Assembly (NCBI GenBank): GCA_016177705.1
Contig: JACOUT010000002.1
Span: 277,604-341,603 of the forward strand
Direction of reading: 5' to 3'
Source: Deltaproteobacteria bacterium
GTDB taxonomy: Bacteria; Myxococcota; UBA727; VGSZ01
DNA length: 64,000 nt
Below the pieces are notes generated by a model. The model had not been told where the DNA came from. It worked only from the letters and a program-made list of their open reading frames with translations, and ran no database searches. This document shows positions 8,552 through 16,637 of this stretch, piece by piece. The first letter of the stretch is position 1. Every line of letters begins with the position of its first letter. Made by a program: the position numbers and the translations under genes.

Positions 8552-9706
8552 TCAGGGGCGAGCCAGCGCGATCAGGTGTTCCTCCCGCGCGGCGCCGCCG
8601 CGCCGATCGTCGCGCGGCGCCGAGGCGCTCGCCACCGCGCGCAGCCCGGCGCTCGGCGCCAGCCGCGCGAGCTGTTCGTCGGCCGCGACACGGACGCGAT
8701 CGAGCTGCGCGTCGCCGAGCAGCAGCACCACCAAGCCGTCGGCGGCGAGCGCGCGCGCAGTTGCCGCGAGCATGGCGCGGACCTCGGCGTCCCAGCTCGC
8801 GGGGGTCGCGCGACGGCGAGCGCCCAGCTCGCCTCGGAGGAGCGCGCGGTCGTCGAGGCCGAGCCACGGCATGCGCGCCGCATGGTGGCTCGCGTAGTCG
8901 TAGGTGCCGCCGTACGGCGGGGAGGTCAGCACCAACCCCGCGCTGCCAGGCTTGACCACCTCGTGGAGCGCCAGCGCGTCGTGCTCGTAGAGGGACACCG
9001 GGGACTTCGGTTTGGCGACCGCTGCTTCGAGCGCAGCCCAGCGCTCGACGAGCTCGGCGGCCTTCCTCGCGAACAGCTCGGTCGACAGGTAGCGGCCGAT
9101 GCGCTTCTCTCGGCCGCGCTCGTCGGTGTCGCTCCTCGCGCGACTCACCTTGGTGAGGATGGAAGAGAGCACCACCTCGAGCGCGCGCCGATCGCGACGC
9201 TCCTTCACCAAAGCGATCTCCTCGCGCAGCCCGGCGAGCTCGAGCAGCACGTGCGGGTGCCACTGCGCGACCTGCGCGCGCGACAGCGGCGCCCGCACTT
9301 TGACGCGCGCCTTGACGCGCTCGCGCGAGGACTGCGCCACCTCGTTGGCGCGCGCCAAGAACGCCGCGCGTGACGACGCGTCACGGACGTCGACCTTGAC
9401 CTCGGACACCCGCAACGCGAGCGGGTTCAGGTCGACGCCGATCGCGGCTCGACCTCGCACGCGCGCCTCGATCAACACGGTACCGCCGCCGCAGAACGGA
9501 TCGACGACAGGAGCGCCCGCCAGCCCGTCGAGCACCACCGACGCGACGCAACGGTGCATGCGCGCCGGCCAGGCGTGAAAGCCGTGGGTGAGCGCGTCGA
9601 CGTCGGCGGCGGATGCGCGCGTTAGCGCCTCGAACAGCGTATCTGCCAGCGCCGGCTCGCCGCTCTTCCTGGTCGGCGGCAGCAGTCCCGAGAGCGCGCG
9701 CTTCAT
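8552..9706 (-). CDS. SAM-dependent N-methyltransferase with SPPY motif (DNA or RNA substrate unknown)
   Basis: 384 residues from the ATG that overlaps the pseudouridine-synthase stop (ATGA). SAM-binding motif I is DPFCGGGT (69-76), followed by VDLNP (91-95). The amino-methylase catalytic motif is SPPY (262-265) in TSPPYGG. The motif order, with the SAM-binding region before the catalytic motif, is that of exocyclic-amine methylases acting on DNA (N4-cytosine or N6-adenine) or RNA. About 150 residues, largely helical, separate the two motifs. There is no endonuclease beside it, so it is an orphan rather than part of a restriction system. Coupling to an rRNA pseudouridine synthase makes an RNA substrate attractive, but that is inference. 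Confidence 0.75.
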   Translation of the reverse strand: MKRALSGLLPPTRKSGEPALADTLFEALTRASAADVDALTHGFHAWPARMHRCVASVVLDGLAGAPVVDPFCGGGTVLIEARVRGRAAIGVDLNPLALRVSEVKVDVRDASSRAAFLARANEVAQSSRERVKARVKVRAPLSRAQVAQWHPHVLLELAGLREEIALVKERRDRRALEVVLSSILTKVSRARSDTDERGREKRIGRYLSTELFARKAAELVERWAALEAAVAKPKSPVSLYEHDALALHEVVKPGSAGLVLTSPPYGGTYDYASHHAARMPWLGLDDRALLRGELGARRRATPASWDAEVRAMLAATARALAADGLVVLLLGDAQLDRVRVAADEQLARLAPSAGLRAVASASAPRDDRRGGAAREEHLIALARP

Positions 9707-10272
9707 CGGCTCACCACCAGGCGTCGCTCGTCGTCGTCGAGCACGCGCCACGCGCCGCGCGGCAGCCCGCCCAGCTCGAGCTTGCCGATGGCCGCGCGCA
9801 CCAGGCGCAGCGTGGCGTGGCCGACCGCTGCGGTCATTTTGCGCACCTGCCGGTTCTTGCCCTCGACGATGGCGAGCTCGAGCCAGCAGGTGGGCACGCT
9901 CCTGCGGTAGCGGATGGGCGGGTCGCGCGTCGGCAGCGCCGGCTCGTCGATGAGGCGCACCGTCGCCGGCAGCGTGCGCCGGCCGGCGATCACGACCCCC
10001 GCGCGCAACTGCGCCAGCGCGTCGTCATCCGGCACGCGCTCGACCTGCACCCAGTAGGTCTTGGCGTGGGCGCGCTCGGGCGCGAGCAGGCGGTCGACGA
10101 GCTGTTTGTCGTCGCTCAGGATCAAGAGGCCCTCGCTGTCGGCGTCCAGGCGGCCGACCGGATAGACGCCTCTCGGCAGGCTCAGCTCGGCGAGCGTGCG
10201 ATTGCTGCTGCCGTCCGAAGTGAAGCGCGACAGCATGCCCCAGGGCTTGTGCAGCGCGATGGTGGTGGTCAC
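9703..10272 (-). CDS. rluE: RluE-type 23S rRNA pseudouridine synthase
   Basis: 189 residues from a GTG that overlaps the stop of the upstream protease gene (GTGA). The start ALHKPWGMLSRFTSD matches the RluE subgroup, which lacks an S4 domain and begins directly with this segment. The catalytic motif GRLDADSEGLL gives Asp43 as nucleophile. A later KNRQVRKM segment is also typical of the RsuA/RluB/E/F group. RluE converts one uridine of 23S rRNA helix 89 to pseudouridine (U2457 in E. coli); the precise site here is assumed from family. An Arg-rich in-frame extension upstream of this start does not look real. Confidence 0.88.
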   Translation of the reverse strand: MTTTIALHKPWGMLSRFTSDGSSNRTLAELSLPRGVYPVGRLDADSEGLLILSDDKQLVDRLLAPERAHAKTYWVQVERVPDDDALAQLRAGVVIAGRRTLPATVRLIDEPALPTRDPPIRYRRSVPTCWLELAIVEGKNRQVRKMTAAVGHATLRLVRAAIGKLELGGLPRGAWRVLDDDERRLVVSR

Positions 10273-11786
10273 GGCCGAAGCGCGGTGGCGCCGTGCCGTC
10301 GGCGACGTCGAGCGGTGACGCTGCCGAGCGCGGTCAGCGCGGCGACGAGCCCGGCGGCATCGAGCGGCGCGTGCGCGCACGAACCACACGGCTGCTGCGG
10401 CGGCACCGGCACCTCGGGGTCGTCGTAGTACGAGATCGCTGCCGCGGGCTGCACCAGGCCGAAGCCGAAGTACTGGTCATGGCCGCCGTCGTCGGGCGTC
10501 GCCATCAGCGACTGCTTCGCCGTCGCCATCAGCGCCTCGTTGATCTCGTCGGCCGTGAGCTCCGGGTTCCTTGCGATCATCAGTCCGGCGATGCCGGCGA
10601 CGATTGGTGTGGCAGACGAGGTGCCGCTGAAGGTGGTGGTGACGTCGCCAGGGTCGGAGCCGTCGGCGCCATGAATGTCCGGTGCCACCGCGCCGGTCGG
10701 CGCCACCAGGTCAACGCTGTCGCCGCCGTTGGTGTACTGCGTCAGCTCGCCTACGTTGCTGACGGCGCCGACGCCCAGCACGCCCTCGACCGCTAGGAGC
10801 TCGTCGTCGGCGATGACGTGCGACTCGTTGCCCGCGGCGAACACCACCACGGCGCCGAGCCCGCCGCGGCCGCGCTGCTGCACCTCGATGATGGCGTTCT
10901 TGAGCGGCGTCGGCACCGGGATCGGATCGACGAAGCCCCACGAGTTCGACACCACGTCGGCGTCGACCTCGAGCGCGTAGTCGAAGGAGTCGACGTCCGC
11001 CGACAGCGGTGACGGGTCGTCAGCCCCCGGGATCATCTTGGCGCAGCGCAGGCGGCAGTCGGGGCATGCGCCGGCGATGTCGACGCCGTTGTCGGAGCTG
11101 GCGGCGGCCAGGCCCGCGCAGGCCGTGCCGTGGTTCGCGGAGTTGCCGGCGGACCATGACGGGTCGTCGTCGCCGTCGATGAAGTCGTAGCCGGAGTCGA
11201 GCTTGTCGATCAGGTCGGGGTGGGTGAGGTCGCAGCCGTTGTCCGAGATCTGGATGGTGACGTCGGGAGAGCCGGTCGATTCCGCCCAGGCCGCCTCGAT
11301 GTCGATGTCCTCGAGGTACCACTGGTCGCCGTAGCGCGGATCGTTCGGCGGCACGTCGATGGACGTCAACGAATGAAGAAAGGCGAGGTCGGGGTAGGCC
11401 TCGCCGATGACGCCGCGCGCGACGGCGGGAGCCAGGCGCGCGGCGAGCGCGAGCGCATCCTCGTCCGGCAGCAAACTCACGACCAACGCAAGGTGCAGGC
11501 GCCGTGACAGCTCACGCGTCGGCCGGATCGACAGGTCGGCGAGCGCACGAGCGCGCGCGGCGTCGTCGTTCGGCAAGGCCACGATGACACCGTCACCGAA
11601 GCGGACGGGCGCGCGCCGGCCGGTGGCCGGGTCGACGAACACGCCGCGCCCCGGCCCCGTCCGCTCGACCACACGCAGCAGGCCGCCGTCGAGGAACTGC
11701 GCCACCTCGTCACGCTGCCGCTCACCCTCGACCGACACCGTCCCGGCGGCGACCATCGACGCAGCCAGGACCAAGGCGACCACCAT
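10269..11786 (-). CDS. S8 subtilisin-like serine protease with MYXO-CTERM-like tail
   Basis: 505 residues. The chosen ATG gives a signal-like start (MVVALVLAASMVAAGTVS); the longer in-frame extension is Arg-rich and rejected. Catalytic Asp182 (SDNGCDLTHP), His219 (NHGTACAG), oxyanion Asn320 (AAGN) and Ser390 (SGTSSATP) are all present. Residues 70-140 probably form a propeptide-like region. The tail has Cys467 and Cys470 (CGSC), a hydrophobic stretch (478-490) and RRRRR (493-497), the layout of MYXO-CTERM sorting signals that place proteins on the myxobacterial surface. An extra 8 residues follow the Arg run. Its stop overlaps the rluE start. It is probably an exported surface protease. Confidence 0.9.
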   Translation of the reverse strand: MVVALVLAASMVAAGTVSVEGERQRDEVAQFLDGGLLRVVERTGPGRGVFVDPATGRRAPVRFGDGVIVALPNDDAARARALADLSIRPTRELSRRLHLALVVSLLPDEDALALAARLAPAVARGVIGEAYPDLAFLHSLTSIDVPPNDPRYGDQWYLEDIDIEAAWAESTGSPDVTIQISDNGCDLTHPDLIDKLDSGYDFIDGDDDPSWSAGNSANHGTACAGLAAASSDNGVDIAGACPDCRLRCAKMIPGADDPSPLSADVDSFDYALEVDADVVSNSWGFVDPIPVPTPLKNAIIEVQQRGRGGLGAVVVFAAGNESHVIADDELLAVEGVLGVGAVSNVGELTQYTNGGDSVDLVAPTGAVAPDIHGADGSDPGDVTTTFSGTSSATPIVAGIAGLMIARNPELTADEINEALMATAKQSLMATPDDGGHDQYFGFGLVQPAAAISYYDDPEVPVPPQQPCGSCAHAPLDAAGLVAALTALGSVTARRRRRHGATALRP

Positions 11787-11839
11787 CGACGCTCTCCCTC
11801 GCGCGCTCGACGGCGCGACCTGACACGACCGTAGCAGAC

Positions 11840-11867
11840 CTGATCCCACTGTTCTGAATCCACTGTA
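11840..11867. repeat. two tandem 14-bp repeats upstream of a lipoprotein gene; third copy at 13063-13076
   Basis: CTGATCCCACTGTT (11840-11853) is followed directly by CTGAATCCACTGTA (11854-11867). A third copy, CTGACCCCACTGTG, lies at 13063-13076, just before the HmuY-like gene. The core CTGA-NN-CCACTGT is invariant in all three. The copies sit upstream of two lipoprotein genes, and the first pair is also upstream of the divergent protease gene. This placement suggests a binding site for a common regulator. Confidence 0.5.
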
Positions 11868-11897
11868 CCGGCGCGTCGGCCCGGGTACACTCGGCGC

Positions 11898-13061
11898 GTG
11901 CGCCCTACGCTCACCCTCGTGACCGTCGGTCTGTTCGCCGCCGCCTGTCCCCGCCCGCCGGTCGGACCGCCGCCGCCGCCGCCGCTCGACGAGGATCGGG
12001 TGGCGCCGCTCGCGGTCGAGGTGTGCATTCAGGACCGTCCGGCCATCTCGGGCAAGTGGTACGAGTACAACCCCGACGGCCACACGCTCACGCCAAGGCC
12101 GCAGGCGTGGATCGTGCGCGACCCCTCGGCCGACCCGGCGCGCTTCGCCGCGCTGCGCATCGTCTCGGTCTATGAGCCCGACGCGGCCGAGAGCGGGCGC
12201 TTCACCTTCGGCATGGCGACGTGGGATGGCGCCGCATGGTCCGCCGAGGAGGAGTGGCTGACGCCGCGCAACATGAAGGACGACGACCTGTGCCTCGACC
12301 TGTTCGCGCGGGCCGAGGTGCCCTGCGCCGATGCCACCTGGCAGCTTCGCCTTGCCGAATTCCAGTACCTGTCGCCGCTCTCCGGCTTCTCGGCGCAGAA
12401 CCTCGGCGTGTTCGCGCGGGGCTGGGCCGGCCGTGCCGATCTCGGCGATGTTCGGCTGGCGCGCCTCGACGACGTCACCGCGCTCGACGGCCTGCCCGAC
12501 CCGACCACGCTCGCCGAGCTCGCCGATTCGCCGGCCGAAAGCTGGGAGACGACCGACTGGGCTTTTGCCGAGCTCGCCCCCGACCTGCCGGAGGTCGGCA
12601 TGGCGCTCGGCCGCCGCTTCGTCGATGACGGCTTCATCGGCCGTGACGACGTCTACTTCCTGCTGGCCACGCGCATGGACGTGGTGCGCTTCACCGTCCG
12701 GCCGGTCACCGACGGCGATCCGGACGCGGGGCTGCGCATCTCCTCCGCCACCTTCCAGGTGCTGTTCGACGACATGTCGATGCCGCGGGACATCCCCGAG
12801 CCGACCGAGGTCGACGTGCCCATGCCGGCGCCCGGCTCGGTCGCCTGGCTCACCTTCAAGGAGCCGACGCTGCTGTCGCCCGCCGACGACGTGGCGGACG
12901 CGGTCTATCCCTTCCTTCGCCCGAAGAGCTCCCGCTTCGATCTCGCGATCGAGCGCCTGCCCGACGGCGCCGTGCGCCTGCTGTTGTCGCCCGGCACCTG
13001 CGTCATCAACGCGAGCCAGCTCGGCTTCGACGTCGACACGCCCCCCGTGTCCTCACCGTGA
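11898..13061 (+). CDS. predicted lipoprotein, 387 aa, in the HmuY/protease cluster
   Basis: A GTG start gives a short lipoprotein signal (LVTVGLFAAAC, lipid on Cys17), followed by a Pro-rich linker. The mature part has a WETTDWAFAELAPDL segment and a region starting CIQDRPAISGKWYEYNPD that loosely recalls the W-D-F pattern of HmuY-like proteins. I cannot assign a family with confidence. It is divergent from the S8 protease and is followed 27 bases later by a clearer HmuY-like gene, so it is probably another outer-membrane or surface lipoprotein of the same system. Confidence 0.7.
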   Translation: MRPTLTLVTVGLFAAACPRPPVGPPPPPPLDEDRVAPLAVEVCIQDRPAISGKWYEYNPDGHTLTPRPQAWIVRDPSADPARFAALRIVSVYEPDAAESGRFTFGMATWDGAAWSAEEEWLTPRNMKDDDLCLDLFARAEVPCADATWQLRLAEFQYLSPLSGFSAQNLGVFARGWAGRADLGDVRLARLDDVTALDGLPDPTTLAELADSPAESWETTDWAFAELAPDLPEVGMALGRRFVDDGFIGRDDVYFLLATRMDVVRFTVRPVTDGDPDAGLRISSATFQVLFDDMSMPRDIPEPTEVDVPMPAPGSVAWLTFKEPTLLSPADDVADAVYPFLRPKSSRFDLAIERLPDGAVRLLLSPGTCVINASQLGFDVDTPPVSSP

Positions 13062-13062
13062 A

Positions 13063-13076
13063 CTGACCCCACTGTG
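13063..13076. repeat. third copy of the CTGA-NN-CCACTGT motif
   Basis: CTGACCCCACTGTG ends 12 bases before the ATG of the HmuY-like gene, between it and the preceding lipoprotein gene. It matches the tandem pair at 11840-11867. Its repetition in front of a neighbouring gene is the reason for treating it as a possible operator rather than chance. Confidence 0.4.
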
Positions 13077-13088
13077 ATCTGACCAAAC

Positions 13089-13868
13089 ATGAACGAGAAA
13101 CGCATGCATGCTCGCTTGATCGCCGTCGCCGCCCTGCTCCCCTGCGCCCTCGCCTGCCCGCCGACGACGGAGCCACCGCCCGAGGTCGAGCCCGTCTGCA
13201 CCGAGCCGACCGAACCGCCCTGCCGCGACCAGACGCTCGCGTCCATCGACGTCAACCCGACCCAGGTGGGCGCCGGCGTCATCGAGAACGCCGCGCGCGA
13301 CGCCGGCGGCTTCGACACGCACGTCGACGCCACGGCGGGCGGCTTCGGCGGCAACGGCGCCTACGTCTACGGCCACTTCACCGACGACGGCCTCGAGAAG
13401 GTCGAGGTGAACGACGACGACTCCTTCGGCTCGATGGACTGGGACATCGGCTTTCGCCGCTTCGTGATTCGCCTGAACGGCGGCGACGGCGGCCCCTCGT
13501 GCGTCAGCGCCGCCAACGCCGGCTTGAGCACGCCCTTCGACGACCTCGACGAGGTGCCGGAGGGCGCCGACTTCCAGATGGACGACTTCATGACCGATAG
13601 CTGCGAGCTGATCCCCGACGGCTCCGGCCTGCCGACGGCACCCGGCGTGACCATGCAGAACTTCTGGGACTACACGCCCGAAAACTGCCTCGGCATGACC
13701 GGCAACACCTACCTGCTCGAGCTATCGAGCGGGCGTCACGTCAAGCTGGTGGTGACGCAGTACTACGACCCGCCCGAGGCCCAGCAGGCCTGTGAGGAGG
13801 GCGCGTTCGGTGACTTCGACGGTGAGGAATCCGGCCACCTTCACTTCTGGTGGGCCTTCCTCGATTGA
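13089..13868 (+). CDS. HmuY-family lipoprotein
   Basis: 259 residues with a lipoprotein signal ending LLPCALAC. The mature protein carries the family's diagnostic stretch, here DWDIGFRRFVIRLNGG (around residue 117). Its C-terminal part has alternating beta-strand patterns (TYLLELSSGRHVKLVVTQYYD, then HLHFWWAFLD), as in the all-beta HmuY fold. HmuY of Porphyromonas binds haem outside the cell and works together with proteases; many myxobacterial members have unknown ligands. It lies between another lipoprotein and a surface metalloprotease, whose gene starts just after its stop. Haem binding here is a family-based expectation only; ligand residues cannot be checked by eye. Confidence 0.8.
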   Translation: MNEKRMHARLIAVAALLPCALACPPTTEPPPEVEPVCTEPTEPPCRDQTLASIDVNPTQVGAGVIENAARDAGGFDTHVDATAGGFGGNGAYVYGHFTDDGLEKVEVNDDDSFGSMDWDIGFRRFVIRLNGGDGGPSCVSAANAGLSTPFDDLDEVPEGADFQMDDFMTDSCELIPDGSGLPTAPGVTMQNFWDYTPENCLGMTGNTYLLELSSGRHVKLVVTQYYDPPEAQQACEEGAFGDFDGEESGHLHFWWAFLD

Positions 13869-13876
13869 AGAGCGGG

Positions 13877-15313
13877 GTGACGACCGTGCGCGCGCTGCTC
13901 CTGTCGGTTTCGATCACGATTGCCGCGGGATCGGCGACCGCGCGCCCCGACGATCCGGGGCCGGGCGAGCTGTTCACCTTCGACGCCGGGGACACGGTCG
14001 AGATCTTCGACACCGCGCGCTTTCGCCTTCACTACGCGCGCGCTGGCGACCACGCAGTACCCGCCGCCGACAGCGACACCAGCGGCGTGCCCGACTACGT
14101 CGAGGGCCTCGGTGACATCTACGAGAGCGTGCTCGACCGCTACCTCGGCCTCGGCTTCCGTGCGCCCGTGCCCGACAACGGCGCCGACCCGGCAAACGAC
14201 GATGCGCGCTTCGACGTCTACCTGGTCGACTTCGGGCTTTCGGCCGACGGCGCCTTCACCACCGAGGGGTGCGGCGGCGGCACCTGCTGGGGCTACATGG
14301 TGCAGGAGAACGACTTCGCCGGCTACGGCTACCCGTCGGCGAGCTACGCCAACCGGCTGCTGGCGAGCCACGAGCTGTTCCACGCCGTGCAAGCCGCCTA
14401 CGACGACGGTCAGGGCCAGGTGATCGGCGAGGGCACCGCGGTGTGGGCCAGCGAGCAGTTCGACGACTCGCTCGGCGACTACGAGGGCTACTCCGGCTAT
14501 TTCCTCGACGAGACCAACCTGCCGCTCGACGCCACCGGCGGCGCGGTGGTGAGCGGCCGCACCTATGGCAGCGTCCTCTTCTGGCAGTTCCTCACTGAGC
14601 GCTTCGGCGAGGACGCAGTGCGACGCGTCTGGGAAGCGAGCGTCGACGGCGCGGGCGGCATCGACGACCCCTACTGGTTCGACCTGGTCGACACGGTGGC
14701 AGGCGTACCCTTCGCCGACCTGCTCGGCGAGTTCGCCGCCTGGACCATCTACACCGACGAGCGCGCCGACCCGAGCGTCTCCTTCGCCGCGGGCTCGCAG
14801 CTCGACGATGTCATCACCACGCCGATCGAGCTGCCGCTGACCGACGACTCGTTCCTGGTGTTCGACGCCGGCTTCCAAGCGCTGCGCGCCGACGCCGCCG
14901 GCCGCACCCGCATCGAAGCCGCCCTCGCCGGCGACGCGACCGACGTGCGGCTCGCGCTGTTCGCTATCGGCGGTGGCGTGCTCGACGCGGTCGCGGTCGA
15001 TGGCACGCGCGGCGGCATCGACGTCGGTGAAGCCGACGAGGTGTGGGTGCAGCTCGTCAATTCGAGCCGCGCGGGCGGTGCGGCGCGCCCCGGCCTGTGC
15101 ATCGGCGATGCCGCCGAGGTCGATGCCTGTCTGGCGGAGCTTGAAGGACCGCCCCCTCCCGACGGCATCAACCCGCCGGCACCCTCCTGCCTCGGCTGCT
15201 CGGGGACCGGTGCGACGACGCCGATGACAGCGCTGCTCGCGCTCGCGCTGTGGCGACGCCGACGACGCGTCAGCTCGCCGGCGTCGGCCGCTCGCGCCAC
15301 GGCGCGACCTTGA
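13877..15313 (+). CDS. MXAN_6640-type zinc metalloprotease with MYXO-CTERM-like tail
   Basis: 478 residues. The GTG at 13877 follows a GAAGAG ribosome binding site and gives a clear signal peptide (MTTVRALLLSVSITIAAGSATA). An upstream GTG at 13850 would overlap the previous gene by 19 bases and add 9 residues. The zinc motif is HELFH (165-169), with Glu185 in GEGTAVW as probable third ligand. The tail has Cys438 and Cys441 (CLGC), a hydrophobic stretch ending in Trp459 and RRRRR (460-464), as in MYXO-CTERM proteins, then 14 more residues. The last 44 bases overlap the 3' end of ampG on the other strand. It is probably a surface-anchored protease working with the neighbouring HmuY-like lipoprotein and S8 protease. 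Confidence 0.87.
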   Translation: MTTVRALLLSVSITIAAGSATARPDDPGPGELFTFDAGDTVEIFDTARFRLHYARAGDHAVPAADSDTSGVPDYVEGLGDIYESVLDRYLGLGFRAPVPDNGADPANDDARFDVYLVDFGLSADGAFTTEGCGGGTCWGYMVQENDFAGYGYPSASYANRLLASHELFHAVQAAYDDGQGQVIGEGTAVWASEQFDDSLGDYEGYSGYFLDETNLPLDATGGAVVSGRTYGSVLFWQFLTERFGEDAVRRVWEASVDGAGGIDDPYWFDLVDTVAGVPFADLLGEFAAWTIYTDERADPSVSFAAGSQLDDVITTPIELPLTDDSFLVFDAGFQALRADAAGRTRIEAALAGDATDVRLALFAIGGGVLDAVAVDGTRGGIDVGEADEVWVQLVNSSRAGGAARPGLCIGDAAEVDACLAELEGPPPPDGINPPAPSCLGCSGTGATTPMTALLALALWRRRRRVSSPASAARATARP

Positions 15314-16550
15314 ACAGCAGCAACATGCCGGGCACGGCGAGCACCGCGCACGCCACGAAGAAGTTGAACCAACCGAGCGCCTCGACCAGGTAGCCGGTCG
15401 AGGCGCTGATGAAGGTGCGCGGCACTGCCATCAAGCTGGTCAGCAGCGCGAATTGCGTCGCCGTGTAGAGTGGATTGGTGGCCTTGGCGATGAAGGCGAC
15501 GAAGGCGGCTGTGCCGAGCCCGACGCCGAGCGCCTCGAGCGCGATGACGAAGCCGAGGCGCGCGAGGTCGTCGGCCCCGATGGCCGCCTGCGGGCCGGCC
15601 CACGCGAGCCAGGCGAAACCGCCGATGGCGACGGCCTGCACCACGCCGAAGACCCAGAGCGCGCGGTTGATGCCGAGCTTGACCATCCACAGGCCACCGA
15701 CGAAGCCGCCAGCGACGTTGGCCCACAGGCCGGCGTTCTTGGCGACCACGCCGATGTCGGTCTTCGAGTAGCCCATGTCGAGGTAGAACGGCGTCGCCAG
15801 CGCCGTGCACATCGAGTCGCCGAGCTTGTACAAGAGCACGAACGCAAGGACGACCAGCGCCTCCTTGATGCCCTTCCTACCGAAGAACTCGCGGAACGGC
15901 TCGACAACGGCGGCCCGCAACGTCTTCGGTGCCGTGCTCGACGTCGCCAGCTCGCGCACCAGCAAGGTGAGCGCAACACCGGGCAGCATGAACAGCGCGG
16001 TGATGAAGAACACCATCGACCACGGCAGGTGGTCGGCGAGGATGAGCGAGAGGGAGCCGGGCACCAGCGTCGAGACCTTGTAGGCGTTGACGTGGAAGGC
16101 GTTGCCGAGGCCGAGCTCCTGATCGGGCAAGAGCTCGCGTCGGTAGGCGTCGAGCACGATGTCCTGCGTGGCGCTCAGGAGCGCGAGCGCGACACTGAGC
16201 ACCACCACGGCCTCGAGCGCGTCCTTGGGCGACACCAGGCCGAGCCCGGCGATGACGGCGAGCAGGCCGAGCTGCGTGATCAGCATCCAGCCACGGCGGC
16301 GGCCGAGCACCGGCACCGCGAAGCGGTCGAGCACCGGCGCCCACAGGAATTTCCACGTGTAGGGAAACTGGATGAGCGCGAACAGCCCGATCTCCTTGAG
16401 ACCGATGCCCTCGGTGCGCAGCCACGCCGGCAGCAGGTTGAACAACAGGTAGAGCGGCATGCCCGACGAGAAGCCGGTGAAGATGCAGATGATCATGCGC
16501 CGGTTGAACAGCGCCTCGCGGATCGACGGCTTCTCAGGGGCGCTCGACAT
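15270..16550 (-). CDS. ampG: AmpG-type muropeptide permease (MFS)
   Basis: 426 residues with about 12 transmembrane segments. Several AmpG-like stretches are visible: GFSSGMPLYLLFNLLPAWL near the N-terminus, KFLWAPVLDRF, GRRRGWMLITQ, and SATQDIVLDAYRRELLP. AmpG imports anhydro-muropeptides from the periplasm for murein recycling. I used the ATG giving MSSAPEKPSIRE; an upstream in-frame start adds 15 residues. A small HTH regulator gene diverges from it across 87 bases. NagZ, DacB, an MltD-like transglycosylase and a PBP are elsewhere in the window, which strengthens the recycling interpretation. Some MFS relatives carry other substrates, so a small doubt remains. Confidence 0.82.
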   Translation of the reverse strand: MSSAPEKPSIREALFNRRMIICIFTGFSSGMPLYLLFNLLPAWLRTEGIGLKEIGLFALIQFPYTWKFLWAPVLDRFAVPVLGRRRGWMLITQLGLLAVIAGLGLVSPKDALEAVVVLSVALALLSATQDIVLDAYRRELLPDQELGLGNAFHVNAYKVSTLVPGSLSLILADHLPWSMVFFITALFMLPGVALTLLVRELATSSTAPKTLRAAVVEPFREFFGRKGIKEALVVLAFVLLYKLGDSMCTALATPFYLDMGYSKTDIGVVAKNAGLWANVAGGFVGGLWMVKLGINRALWVFGVVQAVAIGGFAWLAWAGPQAAIGADDLARLGFVIALEALGVGLGTAAFVAFIAKATNPLYTATQFALLTSLMAVPRTFISASTGYLVEALGWFNFFVACAVLAVPGMLLLFKVAPWRERPTPAS

Positions 16551-16637
16551 CGGCGGCGCAGTATGGGCCACGCTCGATCCTGATGGCCAGCGCAATCCCG
16601 AGAAGGACGCGTGCTATCGTGGCGCAGGGAGGGCGCC

